A stretch of 31,506 nucleotides of DNA from Podila epigama. Its lineage: Eukaryota; Mortierellomycota; Mortierellomycetes; Mortierellales; Mortierellaceae. The stretch is taken from the NCBI GenBank assembly GCA_015679605.1, contig JAAAVE010000119.1:440-31945 (forward strand). The letters are read 5' to 3'. The position numbers and the translations under genes were made by a program. A model generated the notes under the pieces. It searched no databases. It saw only the letters and a program-made list of their open reading frames with translations, and was not told the origin of the DNA. This document shows positions 31,176-31,506 of this stretch, one piece after another (the stretch's first letter is position 1; the number at the start of each line of letters is the position of its first letter).

Positions 31176-31506
31176 GCCAACGACATGACCCTCCAAAGCT
31201 AAGACGATGACCACACTTAGCCAAGAGATAACAGAATGAACGCCTCATACCTGTCAAACAAAGAACCACAAGGAGGGAGAAAAAAAAAAGGCAAGATCAA
31301 CCGGTCATTGCCAAACAAATAACAGGATAAATAACTTGATAAATAAATAACATGATAAACAATACGTTTAAGTGAGGCGTCACGTCGCAACATGGGTCAT
31401 TGTTGCTTGCCACAAAGAGTGCTTTCAGTTTTCATTCTTGAGTATATGAAGTGATGCTTTTATGTTTTTGTTGCAAAAGTTCAGACATTTTTGGAAAAAA
31501 AAAAAA
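31176..31506. other. RAD52 3' flank to window end
   Basis: No gene seen. AT-rich with ATAAATAA-type repeats (about 31318-31360), which include several AATAAA-like signals suitable for polyadenylation. The window ends in a run of at least 12 A. Confidence 0.6.

Overview
The window is nuclear DNA of a filamentous, early-diverging fungus. The gene models carry many introns with canonical GT..AG sites, most of about 60-360 nt. The set combines a glyoxylate-cycle malate synthase, an Ede1-type endocytic scaffold, a Tea1/Kel1-type kelch protein, a TM9 (nonaspanin) protein and Rad52. The protein style (long low-complexity tails) and the pyrimidine/CA-rich leaders suggest Mucoromycota, possibly Mortierellomycotina. 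That placement is an impression; no marker gene here proves it.

Layout. 1-238 (minus) is the 5' end of malate synthase, cut by the window edge. 1336-5051 (minus) is a large MAP-kinase-phosphatase-like protein with a rhodanese-type docking domain and a dual-specificity phosphatase domain; its N-terminus is uncertain and may extend to 6116 through one more exon. 5.05-9.0 kb is mostly repeat-rich non-coding DNA with one unassigned candidate exon (6737-7016, minus). 9093-12171 (plus) holds four tandem paralogous genes for small secreted cysteine-rich peptides. 12772-17771 (plus) is an Ede1/Eps15-like protein with three EH domains, a coiled coil and a UBA domain. 18364-21088 (plus) is a TM9/Emp70 family membrane protein. 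22135-28715 (plus) is a six-repeat kelch protein with a long coiled coil. 29023-31175 (plus) is Rad52 with a strongly Gln/Asn-rich insertion.

The most interesting region is the peptide cluster. Each gene has two exons split by a phase-1 intron at the same place: exon 1 encodes a signal peptide and short acidic pro-piece, and exon 2 encodes a dibasic (Kex2-type) site followed by a 43-44 residue peptide with ten cysteines in an identical framework. The mature peptide contains an internal duplication of a CGxxGCCxxxxC module. Genes 2 and 3 also share promoter blocks, and genes 1 and 2 share 3' regions, so the array grew by local tandem duplication. I do not recognise the family; an antimicrobial, signalling or effector role is possible but is inference only.

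The remaining genes are housekeeping or cell-polarity functions (endocytosis, endomembrane sorting, polarity landmark, recombination). They do not form an evident functional cluster with the peptides. Multi-exon models were checked for reading-frame phase at every junction.
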